64,000 nucleotides of DNA, from positions 2,294,001 to 2,358,000 of the forward strand of contig NZ_CP019445.1 of NCBI RefSeq assembly GCF_001975225.1, written 5' to 3'. The position numbers and the translations under genes are program-made. The notes under the pieces were generated by a model that was given only the letters and a program-made list of their open reading frames with translations, was not told the DNA's origin and ran no database searches. Within the stretch, counting starts at the first letter, position 1. Each line of letters begins with the position of its first letter. Positions 50,184 through 63,762 of the stretch are shown one piece after another. Origin of the DNA: Kosakonia cowanii JCM 10956 = DSM 18146. GTDB taxonomy: Bacteria; Pseudomonadota; Gammaproteobacteria; Enterobacterales; Enterobacteriaceae.

Positions 50184-50426
50184 CTATTCAGCATCCGGAG
50201 CGAAAGGGGTTAACGGCGCCTCTTCGGTATCGGAGAGCAGGATCTGTACACGCTGCTCTGCCTGCTGAAGCTTAACCTGTCCCTGGCGGGCCAGCTGGAC
50301 GCCGCGCTCGAATTCGTTCAGGGCATCTTCAAGCGGAAGTTCGCCGCTTTCAAGACGAGTGACAATCTGTTCCAGTTCGCTCAGTGCGGTTTCGAAACTG
50401 GCGGGTGCGTCGTTTTTCTTTGGCAT
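50184..50426 (-). CDS. xseB: XseB, exonuclease VII small subunit
   Basis: An 80-residue helical protein that binds the XseA subunit. It has the family sequence [32 protein letters not shown]. First gene of the xseB-ispA-dxs-yajO group, divergent from thiI across about 200 bp. Confidence 0.97.
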   Translation of the reverse strand: MPKKNDAPASFETALSELEQIVTRLESGELPLEDALNEFERGVQLARQGQVKLQQAEQRVQILLSDTEEAPLTPFAPDAE

Positions 50427-50630
50427 AGTGAATGTCTGACTCTTCTATTATTCCGACTACGTTATGGTAGCGAAGTCGGGGCACATAGCAAATAACGCTC
50501 AGTGGTAATGCGTTGCACATGATCTTCGCGATGGTGGTATACTTCCGCGCCTGGATGCAGCCGCGGGTAAGGGCTGCTGTAAATTTTCCTCTACAGGCCT
50601 TTGCAGGCTTGCCAACGAACCATTGCCGCC

Positions 50631-52079
50631 ATGAAGTTTATCATTAAATTGTTCCCGGAAATCACCATCAAAAGCCAATCTGTGCGTTTGCGCTTTATTA
50701 AAATTCTCACCGGGAACATTCGTAACGTTCTGAAGCACTACGATGAGGCGCTCGCCGTTGTGCGCCACTGGGACCATATTGAAGTGCGCGCCAAAGACGA
50801 GACTCAGCGTCTGGCCATCCGCGATGCGCTGACCCGCGTGCCGGGCATTCACCATGTGCTGGAGGTGGAAGATGTTCCGTTTACCTCTCTGCACGACATT
50901 TTTGAGAAAGCGCTGGCGCAGTATCGCGATGCAATCGAAGGCAAAACTTTCTGCGTGCGGGTAAAACGCCGCGGGCAACATGAGTTTAGCTCGATCGAAG
51001 CAGAACGCTACATCGGCGGCGGCCTTAATCAACACGTTGCGTCGGCAAAGGTTAAATTGACCCATCCGGATGTGACCGTACATCTGGAGATTGAAGACGA
51101 TCGCCTGCTGCTGGTGAAGGGCCGTTATGAAGGTATTGGCGGCTTCCCGATCGGCACGCAGGAAGATGTGCTGTCGCTCATCTCCGGCGGGTTCGACTCT
51201 GGCGTCTCCAGCTATATGCTGATGCGTCGCGGCTGCCGCGTACACTACTGCTTCTTTAACCTTGGCGGCGCGGCGCATGAAATCGGCGTACGCCAGGTGG
51301 CGCACTATTTGTGGAACCGCTTCGGCAGTTCCCATCGCGTGCGCTTTGTGGCGATCAACTTTGAGCCGGTAGTGGGCGAGATCCTCGAGAAAGTCGACGA
51401 CGGCCAGATGGGCGTGGTGCTGAAACGCATGATGGTCCGTGCAGCCTCTCAGGTAGCCGAGCGCTACGGCGTGCAGGCACTGGTGACCGGCGAAGCGCTG
51501 GGCCAGGTCTCCAGCCAGACGCTGACCAACCTGCGTTTGATTGATAACGTCTCCGATACGCTGATCCTGCGCCCGCTTATCTCTCACGATAAAGAGCACA
51601 TCATCGATCTGGCGCGCAAAATCGGCACCGAAGATTTTGCCCGCACCATGCCGGAGTATTGCGGCGTGATCTCCAAAAAACCGACGGTAAAAGCGGTTAA
51701 AGGCAAGATTGAAGCGGAAGAGGCGAACTTCGATTTCGCGATCCTTGAGAAAGTGGTCGCGGAAGCGAGCAATATCGATATTCGTGAAATCGCGCAGCAG
51801 ACCTCGGAAGAGGTGGTGGAGGTCGAAACGGTAACCGGCTTCGGTGAGAATGACGCGATCCTCGATATCCGCTCCATCGATGAGCAGGATGACAAGCCGT
51901 TGCAGCTTGAAGGCGTAGATGTGGTGTCGCTGCCGTTCTACAAGCTGAGCACCAAGTTTGGCGATCTCGATCAGAGCAAAACCTGGCTGCTGTGGTGTGA
52001 GCGCGGCGTGATGAGCCGCCTGCAGGCGCTTTATCTGCGTGAGCAGGGCTTTACCAATGTGAAGGTTTATCGCCCGTAG
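50631..52079 (+). CDS. thiI: ThiI, tRNA 4-thiouridine and thiamine sulfurtransferase
   Basis: Adenylates U8 of tRNA and transfers persulfide sulfur; also supplies sulfur for the thiazole. 482 residues from ATG 50631 ([15 protein letters not shown]): ferredoxin-like and THUMP domains (about 1-165), PP-loop SGGFDSGVS, Cys344 (MPEYCGVIS) and a rhodanese domain with Cys456 ([10 protein letters not shown]). Both catalytic cysteines are at the E. coli positions. The upstream in-frame start at 50601 was rejected. Confidence 0.98.
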   Translation: MKFIIKLFPEITIKSQSVRLRFIKILTGNIRNVLKHYDEALAVVRHWDHIEVRAKDETQRLAIRDALTRVPGIHHVLEVEDVPFTSLHDIFEKALAQYRDAIEGKTFCVRVKRRGQHEFSSIEAERYIGGGLNQHVASAKVKLTHPDVTVHLEIEDDRLLLVKGRYEGIGGFPIGTQEDVLSLISGGFDSGVSSYMLMRRGCRVHYCFFNLGGAAHEIGVRQVAHYLWNRFGSSHRVRFVAINFEPVVGEILEKVDDGQMGVVLKRMMVRAASQVAERYGVQALVTGEALGQVSSQTLTNLRLIDNVSDTLILRPLISHDKEHIIDLARKIGTEDFARTMPEYCGVISKKPTVKAVKGKIEAEEANFDFAILEKVVAEASNIDIREIAQQTSEEVVEVETVTGFGENDAILDIRSIDEQDDKPLQLEGVDVVSLPFYKLSTKFGDLDQSKTWLLWCERGVMSRLQALYLREQGFTNVKVYRP

Positions 52080-52112
52080 TTTTACGTTGTGCCAGGAATA
52101 GCACCGTGGATT

Positions 52113-52339
52113 GTGCCGGATGGCGGCTTCGCCTTATCCGGCCTACGCGGTGCAACATGCCATAAATACGTTTGCCGCATAGCATTCAAATAAACCGCAC
52201 CTACCCGTAGGCCGGATAAGCGTCAGCGCCATCCGGCAAAAAAACCGCACGTACCTGTAGGCCGGATAAGCGTCAGCGCCATCCGGCAAACAGACCGCAC
52301 GAACCTGTAGGCCGGATAAGGCGAAGCCGCCATCCGGCA
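52113..52339. repeat. REP array between thiI and yajL
   Basis: One TGCCGGATGGCGGC... unit (52113-52147) is followed by three opposite-direction GTAGGCCGGATAAG... units near 52208, 52258 and 52308, spaced about 51 bp with similar ACCGCACGTACCT spacers. The second and third are almost identical over the whole unit. The gap separates convergent thiI and yajL. Confidence 0.9.
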
Positions 52340-52353
52340 TGCAGTGCCAAAGC

Positions 52354-52947
52354 TTACGCTTCGTAGTAGTTATAAATTCCCGCCGCCATCACCAGCTGTG
52401 ATGCCACGACGTGGGCCTTTTCGCGCCCGACCAGCAGATCGATAATCTTCAGACCAAAATCAATCGCCGTACCTGGTCCCTGGCTGGTCAACAGATTGAC
52501 GCGCGGATCCCATACCACGCGCTTATCCTGCCACTGCTCCTCCGGGATCGTCTCCTTAAGCCCTGGAAAACCGGTCATATTGCCGATCGGGAAGATCTCA
52601 TGGGGCACCAGCACGGTGCCGGCGGCGGCACAAATCGCCGCAACGATGCGCCCGGAGAGGTGAAACTGGCGCACGGTCTCTACCAGCAGCGGGTTATCGC
52701 GCATGCACTCCGCGCCCTTCAGCCCGCCAGGCAGCACAATAACGTCGTAATCGCCATCCGCTACCTCAACCAGCGGCGCGTCCGCTAACAGCTTTACGCC
52801 GCGCGAGCAGGTGATGACGCGCTCGCCGTCGCTGGCCACGCTGGCGGTAGTCACTGCGATCCCGCCGCGCACCAGCAGATCGATAGTGGTGACAGCCTCC
52901 ATCTCTTCACTACCAGGGGCGAGACATATCAGAGCTGATGCGCTCAT
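52354..52947 (-). CDS. yajL: YajL, DJ-1/PfpI-family protein
   Basis: DJ-1 homologue described as an oxidative-stress chaperone or protein deglycase. 197 residues from ATG 52947 ([23 protein letters not shown]). The nucleophile-elbow cysteine is in [11 protein letters not shown]. coli has AICAAP at that site. A GTG six bases upstream is a less likely start. The 5' end overlaps panE by 38 bp. Confidence 0.96.
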   Translation of the reverse strand: MSASALICLAPGSEEMEAVTTIDLLVRGGIAVTTASVASDGERVITCSRGVKLLADAPLVEVADGDYDVIVLPGGLKGAECMRDNPLLVETVRQFHLSGRIVAAICAAAGTVLVPHEIFPIGNMTGFPGLKETIPEEQWQDKRVVWDPRVNLLTSQGPGTAIDFGLKIIDLLVGREKAHVVASQLVMAAGIYNYYEA

Positions 52948-53821
52948 ATTCACTCTCCTTACGTTTAATCAGGTCAAACAGCCGGGCATTCTCAGGCACC
53001 GCGATGCCGTGCGCGCGTGCGCGTCTTAGTAGATAGCCGGTAATGTAATCGCACTCGGTATGGCGCATCGCGCGCACATCCTGCAGCATCGATGAGATAT
53101 TCTCCGCCGTGCTCTCAATTACTTGGTGAACATAGGCGATCAGCTCGTCGGCAGAGATATGGTGGCCTTCGCGCTCGATCACCGCCGCCACTTCGCGGGC
53201 GATTTTCTCTATCTCTTCCGGCACATCGCGCAGATCGCCATTCTTGCAGTCGCGTAGCGCCGTCAGCGGGTTGATGACGCAGTTCACCGCCAGCTTGCGC
53301 CACAGTGCGGGGCGAATGGTGTTGTGCCAGGCGACATCCGGCAGCGCCATTTGCAGCGTGTCGGCCAGATAGCTGAACTCGCCATCCTGCGCGCGCGCCG
53401 GGCCTATATGGGTGATGCCGCTGGCGACATGAATAATCACATTACCATCGCGGCGCGCAGCATGGGTGGTGGTGCCCATCAGCAGCGGATTAGGCAGGGA
53501 TTTCAGCTCTTCTACGGTACCCATGCCGTTATGCAGCAACAGCACCGGCGTGGTGGGCGAGAGCGAGGCAACCAGCCCTTTTACCGCATCGGAGACCTGC
53601 CAGGCTTTAAGCGTGACCAGCAGCAGATCGCTGCGGGTCAGGAAATCGGGGTCGTTAGCCGTCAGGGACTCGTTAAAAATCGTGCCGTCTTCTTCAACCA
53701 GGTTCACACTGCAATAAGGTTGCGGGATACGTAACCAGCCCTGTACCTCATGTCCCTGCTTGCACAGTGCCGTTAACCACAGTTGCCCTAAGGCGCCGCA
53801 TCCCAGTACGGTAATTCTCAT
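52910..53821 (-). CDS. panE: PanE, 2-dehydropantoate 2-reductase
   Basis: NADPH-dependent ketopantoate reductase of pantothenate synthesis. 303 residues, as in E. coli. The Rossmann motif GCGALGQLW is at the N-terminus, with [13 protein letters not shown] and the catalytic Lys in [16 protein letters not shown]. Its end overlaps the start of yajL, so the two are coupled. Confidence 0.97.
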   Translation of the reverse strand: MRITVLGCGALGQLWLTALCKQGHEVQGWLRIPQPYCSVNLVEEDGTIFNESLTANDPDFLTRSDLLLVTLKAWQVSDAVKGLVASLSPTTPVLLLHNGMGTVEELKSLPNPLLMGTTTHAARRDGNVIIHVASGITHIGPARAQDGEFSYLADTLQMALPDVAWHNTIRPALWRKLAVNCVINPLTALRDCKNGDLRDVPEEIEKIAREVAAVIEREGHHISADELIAYVHQVIESTAENISSMLQDVRAMRHTECDYITGYLLRRARAHGIAVPENARLFDLIKRKESEYERISSDMSRPW

Positions 53822-53959
53822 TATTCCTCCTCACCTGCAACTGCGCCAGGTGTTACAGCGATAAGTATAGCGCTGTCAGCTAAGCTTCCAGTATTCAAGA
53901 TTGTGTTAATACACAGTGCGGGTATTATGCATCGCTGAAATTACAGAGGGAGAGAAAAG

Positions 53960-54451
53960 ATGCCATCTTTCGATATTGTTTCCGAAATTGATCTGCGCGA
54001 AGTGCAAAACGGCGTTGAGAATGCGACCCGTGAACTGGCCACGCGTTTCGACTTTCGCAACATTGAAGCGACGTTTGAATTAAACGAAACCAACAAAACC
54101 ATCAAGGTGCTGAGCGAGTCTGACTTCCAGGTCAACCAGCTGCTCGATATCCTGCGCGCTAAGCTGCTAAAGCGCGGCATTGAAGGCACCTCGCTGGAAG
54201 TGCCGGAAGAGTTTATCCATAGCGGTAAAACCTGGTTTGTTGAAGCCAAGCTCAAGCAGGGGATTGACGCCGCCACGGCGAAGAAGATCATCAAGCTGAT
54301 TAAAGAGAGCAAACTGAAGGTGCAGGCGCAGATTCAGGGTGAAGAGATCCGCGTGACCGGTAAAGCCCGTGACGACCTGCAGGCCGCCATGGCGCTGGTA
54401 CGCGGCGGTAACTTAGGCCAGCCGTTCCAGTTTAAGAACTTCCGCGATTAA
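53960..54451 (+). CDS. yajQ: YajQ, nucleotide-binding protein
   Basis: YajQ-family protein of 163 residues; homologues bind cyclic-di-GMP or tRNA/GTP. Two ferredoxin-like halves are visible ([41 protein letters not shown]). GGGAGAGAAAAG precedes the ATG. A stable hairpin follows. Confidence 0.96.
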   Translation: MPSFDIVSEIDLREVQNGVENATRELATRFDFRNIEATFELNETNKTIKVLSESDFQVNQLLDILRAKLLKRGIEGTSLEVPEEFIHSGKTWFVEAKLKQGIDAATAKKIIKLIKESKLKVQAQIQGEEIRVTGKARDDLQAAMALVRGGNLGQPFQFKNFRD

Positions 54452-54457
54452 TCGCTT

Positions 54458-54481
54458 GCCCTCTCCCGTGCGGGGGAGGGC
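54458..54481. terminator. Hairpin between convergent yajQ and yajR
   Basis: GCCCTCTCCC pairs with GGGGGAGGGC around GTGC. No T-run follows on either strand, so termination is uncertain; the perfect stem may also protect the 3' ends. Confidence 0.5.
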
Positions 54482-54490
54482 GCTTCACCT

Positions 54491-55852
54491 TTAACCCGCA
54501 ACTACCTGTTCCACTTCAAAACGGTTGGTCACCTTGCTGTCTATCTTCACATAGACGCTGCGCTCTTCCGGCACCACCATCGCTTCGCTCACCCCCTCCA
54601 TTGCCAGCAGGCGCTGCTGCAACGCCGCATCCACTGCAACATCCTCAGGAATTGCGATACGCAAACTGCTGACATAAGGCGGCTCCTGCATGGTGCTGGC
54701 GACTAACAGCCAGACTACCGCCAGCAGCGCGCCGGCGAGGAACACTGTCTGGGAGTCGAAAAAGCCATCGACCCAACCGCCGAGCGAGCCGCCAATGGCT
54801 ACGCCAAGGAACTGGCTGGTGGAGTAGATGCCCATCGCCGTGCCTTTATAGCCCGCGGGCGCTTCTTTACTGATAAGCGACGGCAGCAGCGCTTCCATCA
54901 GGTTAAAGGCGAGGAAGAAGATCTGTACGCCGATCACAATCTCCCAGAAGTGCGGGCCCGCCCCCCACAGCACAATTTCCGCGATCACCAGCAGGGCGAC
55001 ACAGAGCAGGAAGACGCGCTTCATTTTGCGCTTCACTTCGGCATAGATAATGAAGGGCACGACGGAGACAAACGACACCAGCATGGTGACGAGATAAATT
55101 TTCCAGTGCTGCGCCGCAGCAAACCCGGCAGTTTCCAGCTGGCCCGGCAGGGCGACAAAGGTCGACATCAGCAGTATATGCAGGCACATAATGCCGAAGT
55201 TGAGCTTAAGCAGCTTCGGGTTCGCCATTACCAGGCTAAAACAGCCTTTCACCATCCCTGATTCACGGTTGCGCACGTGCTGGGTGCTGTTTGGCACCAC
55301 CCACAGCGTCAGCGCGATCCCAAGCGTGGCGAGACCGGCAATCATCCAGAAGAGCGCATGCAGACCCAGTTTATGGGTAATGATTGGGCCAAGCACCATG
55401 GCAATGGCGAAGGTGACGCCAAAACTGACGCCGATAAAGGCCATCGCTTTGGTGCGGTTCTGCTCGCGGGTTAAATCGGAGAGCAGCGCCATGACAGCAG
55501 CAGCAATCGCGCCGGAGCCTTGCAGCGCACGGCCGAGAATAATGCCCCAGATAGAGTGGGAGAGGGCGGCAATCACGCTGCCAGCGACAAAAATCACCAG
55601 CCCGCCGACGATCAGCGGCTTGCGGCCGATGCGATCCGAGAGCAGGCCGAAGGGAATTTGAAAGATGGCCTGAGCGAGGCCGTAAATACCAATTGCCAGA
55701 CCGATTAATGCTTCGCTGGCGCCCTGCAGCGCCATACCGTACGTGGTCAGAACGGGCAGGACCATAAACATGCCGAGCATGCGCAGGGAGAATACAGTCC
55801 CTAAACCCCAGGTGGCGCGCAACTCGCCTGGCGTCATCTTGTAATCGTTCAT
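54491..55852 (-). CDS. yajR: YajR, MFS transporter with C-terminal YAM domain
   Basis: Proton-driven major facilitator superfamily exporter of unknown substrate. 453 residues from ATG 55852 (MNDYKMTPGELRATWGLG), preceded by AGGTGG; the GTG/ATG extension to 55879 was rejected. Twelve helices with motif A GLLSDRIGRKPLIVGG. The last about 65 residues form the soluble ferredoxin-like YAM domain (LLAMEGVSEAMVVPEERSVYVKID). Confidence 0.95.
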   Translation of the reverse strand: MNDYKMTPGELRATWGLGTVFSLRMLGMFMVLPVLTTYGMALQGASEALIGLAIGIYGLAQAIFQIPFGLLSDRIGRKPLIVGGLVIFVAGSVIAALSHSIWGIILGRALQGSGAIAAAVMALLSDLTREQNRTKAMAFIGVSFGVTFAIAMVLGPIITHKLGLHALFWMIAGLATLGIALTLWVVPNSTQHVRNRESGMVKGCFSLVMANPKLLKLNFGIMCLHILLMSTFVALPGQLETAGFAAAQHWKIYLVTMLVSFVSVVPFIIYAEVKRKMKRVFLLCVALLVIAEIVLWGAGPHFWEIVIGVQIFFLAFNLMEALLPSLISKEAPAGYKGTAMGIYSTSQFLGVAIGGSLGGWVDGFFDSQTVFLAGALLAVVWLLVASTMQEPPYVSSLRIAIPEDVAVDAALQQRLLAMEGVSEAMVVPEERSVYVKIDSKVTNRFEVEQVVAG

Positions 55853-55957
55853 TACCACCTCATGTTGAAAACCGGACATAGTGTAGTGCGGGGGCAGGGC
55901 GGGGTAAACACCAGCTTAATTAACAAATATTACCTGCGTGGATGGGATGGCGGGCAT

Positions 55958-55984
55958 AAAAAAAGGGTGCCGAGGCACCCTTTA
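55958..55984 (-). terminator. Rho-independent terminator of the cyo operon
   Basis: GGGTGCC/GGCACCC stem with a T7 tail on the minus strand, 15 bp past the cyoE stop. Confidence 0.9.
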
Positions 55985-55998
55985 TATGACGGTCTGGA

Positions 55999-56885
55999 TC
56001 ACCAGACGTAAGTCAGCAGGCTATGTGAATCCGGCACCATAAAGTCCACGGACATCATCACGCTGAGCGAAGTAATGGCGACAATCGAGAAGACGAACAG
56101 TTTGCGCGCCCACACTTTGTCATCCGCCACTTTATACCCGCGCAGCGCCATGCCCAGCCACCAGAGGCTCACCGCGGCAGCAACCACCAGGTATTTATAA
56201 CCTGCATAGCCGCCCAGCGAGAGCATCAGGGTGGCGACAGCAAACGCCACGATATAGAGCGTGATGTGGTTTTTCGCCACGGAGATGCCTTTCACCACCG
56301 GCAGAACCGGGATGTTCGCTGCCTGATAATCCTTAAAGCGGAAAATCGCGATGGCATACGAGTGGGGCATCTGCCACAGGCTGAAAATCGCCAGCAGGAT
56401 CGCCGCGCCGCTGTCAAACTCGTTGGTCACGGCGCAGTAGCCAATCACCGGCGGCGCTGCGCCGGAGAGAGAGCCAATCAGCGTACCGTAGACGGAGTGG
56501 CGTTTCATATAGAGGCTATACACCCCGACATAAACCACAAACCCCATCACCCGAGCCAGCAGGCCAGCGGATTTGCGCCGAACCACAGCAGCATAAAGCC
56601 AGCAATACCCAACAAGGCGGCGTACACCAGCGAGACTTTTGGCGAGATCAGCCCTCTGACCAGCACCCTGTTTTTCGTCCGCTCCATCTTTTTATCGATG
56701 TCACGGTCGATGTAGTTGTTAAAAACACAACCAGAGGCGACCACCAACGACACGCCAACCAGCGTGTAGAGGAACAGGGGGTAATCAATCTGGCCTTTAG
56801 AGGCCAGCAGGAACCCCCCAATCACGGAGATCAAATTGCCAAAAATAATGCCCGGTTTCGTTACTTGCAGGTATTGCTTGAACAT
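55999..56885 (-). pseudogene. cyoE: CyoE, protoheme IX farnesyltransferase, frameshifted
   Basis: Haem O synthase that farnesylates haem B for the cytochrome bo3 oxidase. Two ORFs carry the protein: [14 protein letters not shown]... with the [18 protein letters not shown] active-site motif, ending early after NPLACWLG, and a second frame continuing [19 protein letters not shown] to the normal C-terminus. The join is a run of three G (C on the plus strand, 56550-56552) where E. coli sequence implies four. Restoring one base yields 295 residues, near E. coli CyoE (296). Either a real recent mutation or a homopolymer read error. Confidence 0.93.
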
Positions 56886-56896
56886 ACTCGCCGCTC

Positions 56897-57225
56897 TTAG
56901 TGAACCATCATGTTGTAGTTCAGGTTCCACATAATCCAGATGGAGCCCACTACCAGGATAGCGATGATAATCACGGTAAAGACAAAGGCGGTCAGGTTCC
57001 AGCGCTCCTCAGAAGAGGTGTTCATGTGCAGGAAGCAGACCAGATGAACCAAAATCTGTACCACTGCGGTGACCAGTACGGTCCCCAGAATTGCGGCGTG
57101 TGACGCGGTACCGCTCATCACCATCCAGAACGGAATGACCGTCAGGATGACTGACAGGATAAAACCTGTCATGTAGGTTTTTACGCTACCGTGGGATGCG
57201 CCGCTGTGATCGGTTGAATGACTCA

Positions 57226-57226
<1 letters not shown>
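56897..57226 (-). CDS. cyoD: CyoD, cytochrome bo3 oxidase subunit IV
   Basis: Small assembly subunit of the quinol oxidase, 109 residues, with three membrane helices (about 18-38, 46-66, 78-98) and [22 protein letters not shown] 57226 (MSHSTDHSG) overlaps the cyoC stop by one base; the upstream extension to 57271 lies in cyoC. Confidence 0.97.
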
Positions 57227-60785
<3,559 letters not shown>

Positions 60786-61367
60786 TTAACGACCTCAATT
60801 CCACGGGATCTGGTGGCGCTTAAAGTGTGCGGGCATTTTACGGAAAGGTTACGTTACTGTAAACATGATTGGCTTTGTGTCAGTAAGGTGTTACTGGGTT
60901 CTGCCGCATATGTCACACGGAATGCAACAATCTGTAAAACCGGGCGTTCGCACAGCCAGAGAGAGCGATTATAACGAAAACCTGACGTTACAATCTGCGT
61001 TGAGGGTAAATTGGTATAACCAATCGTTCAAATAAACAAATAATTAACAATTATCCAGCAACTATTAAACATCATTGGAACGAATATGAAACCCAACAAT
61101 TAATAACCGTGCTGAATCGTTATAGGATAGACCTTATTTTATAAGGCACAAATTAAATAAGATTTTTATTTTTTGCCCGCTCAGGGCGATTGGGCAAAAA
61201 ACAAAAAATACGCCTGTTTAATGAGCGAAATAATAACGGCGCTAAATTTATTTTCCTGCTTTTTTTATTTTTAATAGCTGATTTTAAAAGAGTTATTCCT
61301 TTAAAAATAACCCTAAATTGCACTATGTAAAATATATCGCCACCCGCAGACGCCCGTTTTGCCCTCG
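60786..61367. other. cyoA-ampG intergenic regulatory region
   Basis: A 582-base gap with no gene I can support. From about 60985 to 61320 it is strongly AT-rich. It should contain the cyo promoter. Both flanking genes are on the minus strand, so the part nearer ampG is its 3' region. No clear terminator for ampG was seen. Confidence 0.6.
61040..61049 (-). promoter_or_regulatory. Candidate ArcA site upstream of cyo
   Basis: On the minus strand TGTTAATTAT matches the ArcA core (A/T)GTTAATTA(A/T) exactly. It lies about 255 bp upstream of cyoA. ArcA repression of cyo in low oxygen is established in E. coli; function of this copy is inferred, and a ten-base match in AT-rich DNA can arise by chance. 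Confidence 0.45.
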
Positions 61368-62843
61368 CTAGAGCAGGGCGGTTCTGCGCAGGGCCAGCAG
61401 ATCCAGCCCGCCACCGAACAGGATGCCCACCAACGCCAGCAGCGCGCCGCCCTCCAGGAGGAGGCCATCAACAGACCACTGCGTCAGACCCAGCGCATTG
61501 CTGGCAAGCACCAGCAGGCCAGCCGCAAGCAGCAGCGCGCCCGCACCAAGGATGCGCAGTGCCAGCCGGTACAGCGCCGTGAACTCGGTGCGCGGCATAA
61601 AGGCTTCTGTGCGCTGCGTGTACTCCAGCGTGCGTTTACACAGCAGCAGCAGCGCCAGCCCCGGGATTGCCGCAAAGATCGAAAAGAGATAAAAGGTCGG
61701 CCAGTCATAGCTGGCAACAAACCAGCCCGCCAGCGGCCCGACATAGACCCGGCCAACCGCCGAGAGCGCCGAGAGCAGCGCGAACTGTGTGGCGGAAAAG
61801 GCGCTGTTACAGAGCGTCATCAGCAGAGCGACAAACGCCGCCGTCCCCATGCCGCCGCAGAGGTTTTCGAAGAAGACCGCCGCGCCCATCGTCACAATGT
61901 CTTTATCGGTGATGGAAAGCAGCCAGTAACCTGCGTTGGAGATCGCCTGCAACACCCCGAAAATCAGCAGGGCGCGGAACAGCGATAAGCGCTGCATTAA
62001 TACGCCGCCCCACAGCGCGCCGATAATCGTCGCCACCAGCCCTAAGCTTTTATTCACCATCCCGACATCGCCGGGGTCGAAACCGACACCACGTATAAGG
62101 AAGAGAGTGGTCAGGCTCATGGCAAACGCGTCACCGAGCTTATAAAGGACAATCAGCAGCAGGATCAGCCAGGCGTTGTTGCGCCCGAAGAAATCGCGCA
62201 GCGGCGCAACCACCGCTTCTTCAAGAGATCGCGGCGCAGGAATGGTGCCCACCGGCTCCGGCGCGCGCAGCGTGGCAATAATGCAGGGGATCATCAGTGC
62301 CGCCATCAGCCAGTACATCCCTTGCCAGCCCAGCCAGCGATCCGCCAGCCATAGCGCCAGACCGCCGGAAATCAGCATTGCCAGGCGGTAACCGAGCACG
62401 CTTATCGCCGCGCCCGCGCCGCGCTCTTCGGCTGAGAGCACATCCGTTTTCCAGGCATCAAAAACAATGTCCTGCGACGCCGAGCAGAAGGCGATAACCA
62501 CCGCCAGCGCCGCCATCCAGCGCAGATCGCTGGCAGGCTGTAAAAAGCCCATCGCGGCAATGGCGATCAGGAGCGCAACCTGCGTTAGCAGCAGCCAACC
62601 GCGGCGGCGTCCTAAAAAGGAGGGGGTATAGCGATCCATCGCCGGTGACCAGAGAAACTTAAAGACGTAGGCCTGGCCGACCAGCGAGAAGAAACCAATG
62701 GTTTTGACATCAACGCCTGCGACGGTTATCCACGCCTGTAACGTGCCGCTGGTGAGGGCGAGAGGTAAACCGGAGGCAAAGCCGAGCATCAGCAAAATCG
62801 CTGATTTAGGCTGCGTGAAAATGCGTAAGTAGTGACTGGACAT
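61368..62843 (-). CDS. ampG: AmpG, muropeptide permease
   Basis: Imports GlcNAc-anhydroMurNAc peptides for cell-wall recycling and, in species with inducible ampC, beta-lactamase induction. 491 residues, as in E. coli, starting MSSHYLRIFTQPKSAILLMLGFASGLPLALT, with about fourteen hydrophobic segments. It lies 43 bp downstream of yajG, with a hairpin (CTGGCCCGG/CCGGGCCAG, 62854-62876) between them. Confidence 0.97.
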   Translation of the reverse strand: MSSHYLRIFTQPKSAILLMLGFASGLPLALTSGTLQAWITVAGVDVKTIGFFSLVGQAYVFKFLWSPAMDRYTPSFLGRRRGWLLLTQVALLIAIAAMGFLQPASDLRWMAALAVVIAFCSASQDIVFDAWKTDVLSAEERGAGAAISVLGYRLAMLISGGLALWLADRWLGWQGMYWLMAALMIPCIIATLRAPEPVGTIPAPRSLEEAVVAPLRDFFGRNNAWLILLLIVLYKLGDAFAMSLTTLFLIRGVGFDPGDVGMVNKSLGLVATIIGALWGGVLMQRLSLFRALLIFGVLQAISNAGYWLLSITDKDIVTMGAAVFFENLCGGMGTAAFVALLMTLCNSAFSATQFALLSALSAVGRVYVGPLAGWFVASYDWPTFYLFSIFAAIPGLALLLLCKRTLEYTQRTEAFMPRTEFTALYRLALRILGAGALLLAAGLLVLASNALGLTQWSVDGLLLEGGALLALVGILFGGGLDLLALRRTALL

Positions 62844-62886
62844 GGCAGCTCAGCTGGCCCGGCGGAACCGGGCCAGTGCAGAGAGA

Positions 62887-63465
62887 TTAACGGGCGTTCT
62901 GCTTGATGAAATCGTGGATGGTGGTGTCCTGAGACATATCCGCGATGGTGTCGGTCAACACGCTGTTAACCGCATTGGTGATCTTTTCGTTGGTCGCCTG
63001 GAAAGCGCCTTCCACGTTATAGCTGGCGCGGTAGTTTTTCGTCAGCTTGTTGCCATTGGCAGCGGTGGCAATGATCGCGATATCTGCTTTGGTGGCGATG
63101 TTGTAACGCACGTTGCCCTGAGAGACGTCAGCATAGAGCTGGTTAACGATGATCTGCAGGTTAACCGCGCCGTTCGGCCCAATCATATAACCGCGTGCGG
63201 TCATCTGCTTCTCCAGCACTTCCTGCAGCAGGAAGCGCAGATCGCGCGATGCTGTCAGGGTTACCAGTTGGTTATCACGGGTGACTTTCGCCAGCGCCTG
63301 ATCCGGACGCTGATCGGCACCGTTAATGCTGACCGTTACGCCCATCAGGCTCGGATCTTGTTGCGGAAGGGTAATTTTCGGTGTGACGTCAAGGGTGGTC
63401 GGCGGAGTTGCGCAGCCAGCCAGCATAAATAAAGCAACCAACGGGAAGAGGAGTTTCTTAATCAT
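62887..63465 (-). CDS. yajG: YajG, lipoprotein
   Basis: Outer-membrane-type lipoprotein of 192 residues, lipobox LAGC (Cys18) followed by Ala. The body (about 35-185, VSINGADQRPDQALAK) has the YajG/DUF-type alpha-beta fold; function is unsettled. It is likely cotranscribed with ampG, and diverges from bolA across 297 bp that hold both promoters but no other recognised element. Confidence 0.95.
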   Translation of the reverse strand: MIKKLLFPLVALFMLAGCATPPTTLDVTPKITLPQQDPSLMGVTVSINGADQRPDQALAKVTRDNQLVTLTASRDLRFLLQEVLEKQMTARGYMIGPNGAVNLQIIVNQLYADVSQGNVRYNIATKADIAIIATAANGNKLTKNYRASYNVEGAFQATNEKITNAVNSVLTDTIADMSQDTTIHDFIKQNAR

Positions 63466-63762
63466 GTTCAGGCTCTCAAGGCTCTAAGCTTCTGGGAAAA
63501 ATTGTCGCCATCATAACATTGCCGTTGTTAAGAGGAAGTCCTCAACGCATGTAAATTCATCGTGTTGTGTTTTTTTTCAGCGCCCGTAACATCTTCAAAC
63601 GCGATCCCGGCCCCAAATGTCCAGGTTTTCCCTGAAGATTATGCCGTTGGACGCAAAAGCGCGACAAAGGCTAAATTTTTGTTGTCTTATTGTAACGGAG
63701 ACGGTAAAAGCGGCTAACATTTAAAGGGATAGCTGGTATCTCAGCGTTGTCGGAGGCGTACC

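Noticed and set aside
50499..51599. A 366-codon minus-strand frame opposite thiI
   Set aside because: thiI is complete with both catalytic cysteines; the antisense frame has no family features.
52113..52339. CRISPR array or IS remnant
   Set aside because: Units are REP palindromes in mixed orientation with similar spacers, between convergent genes as usual for BIMEs.
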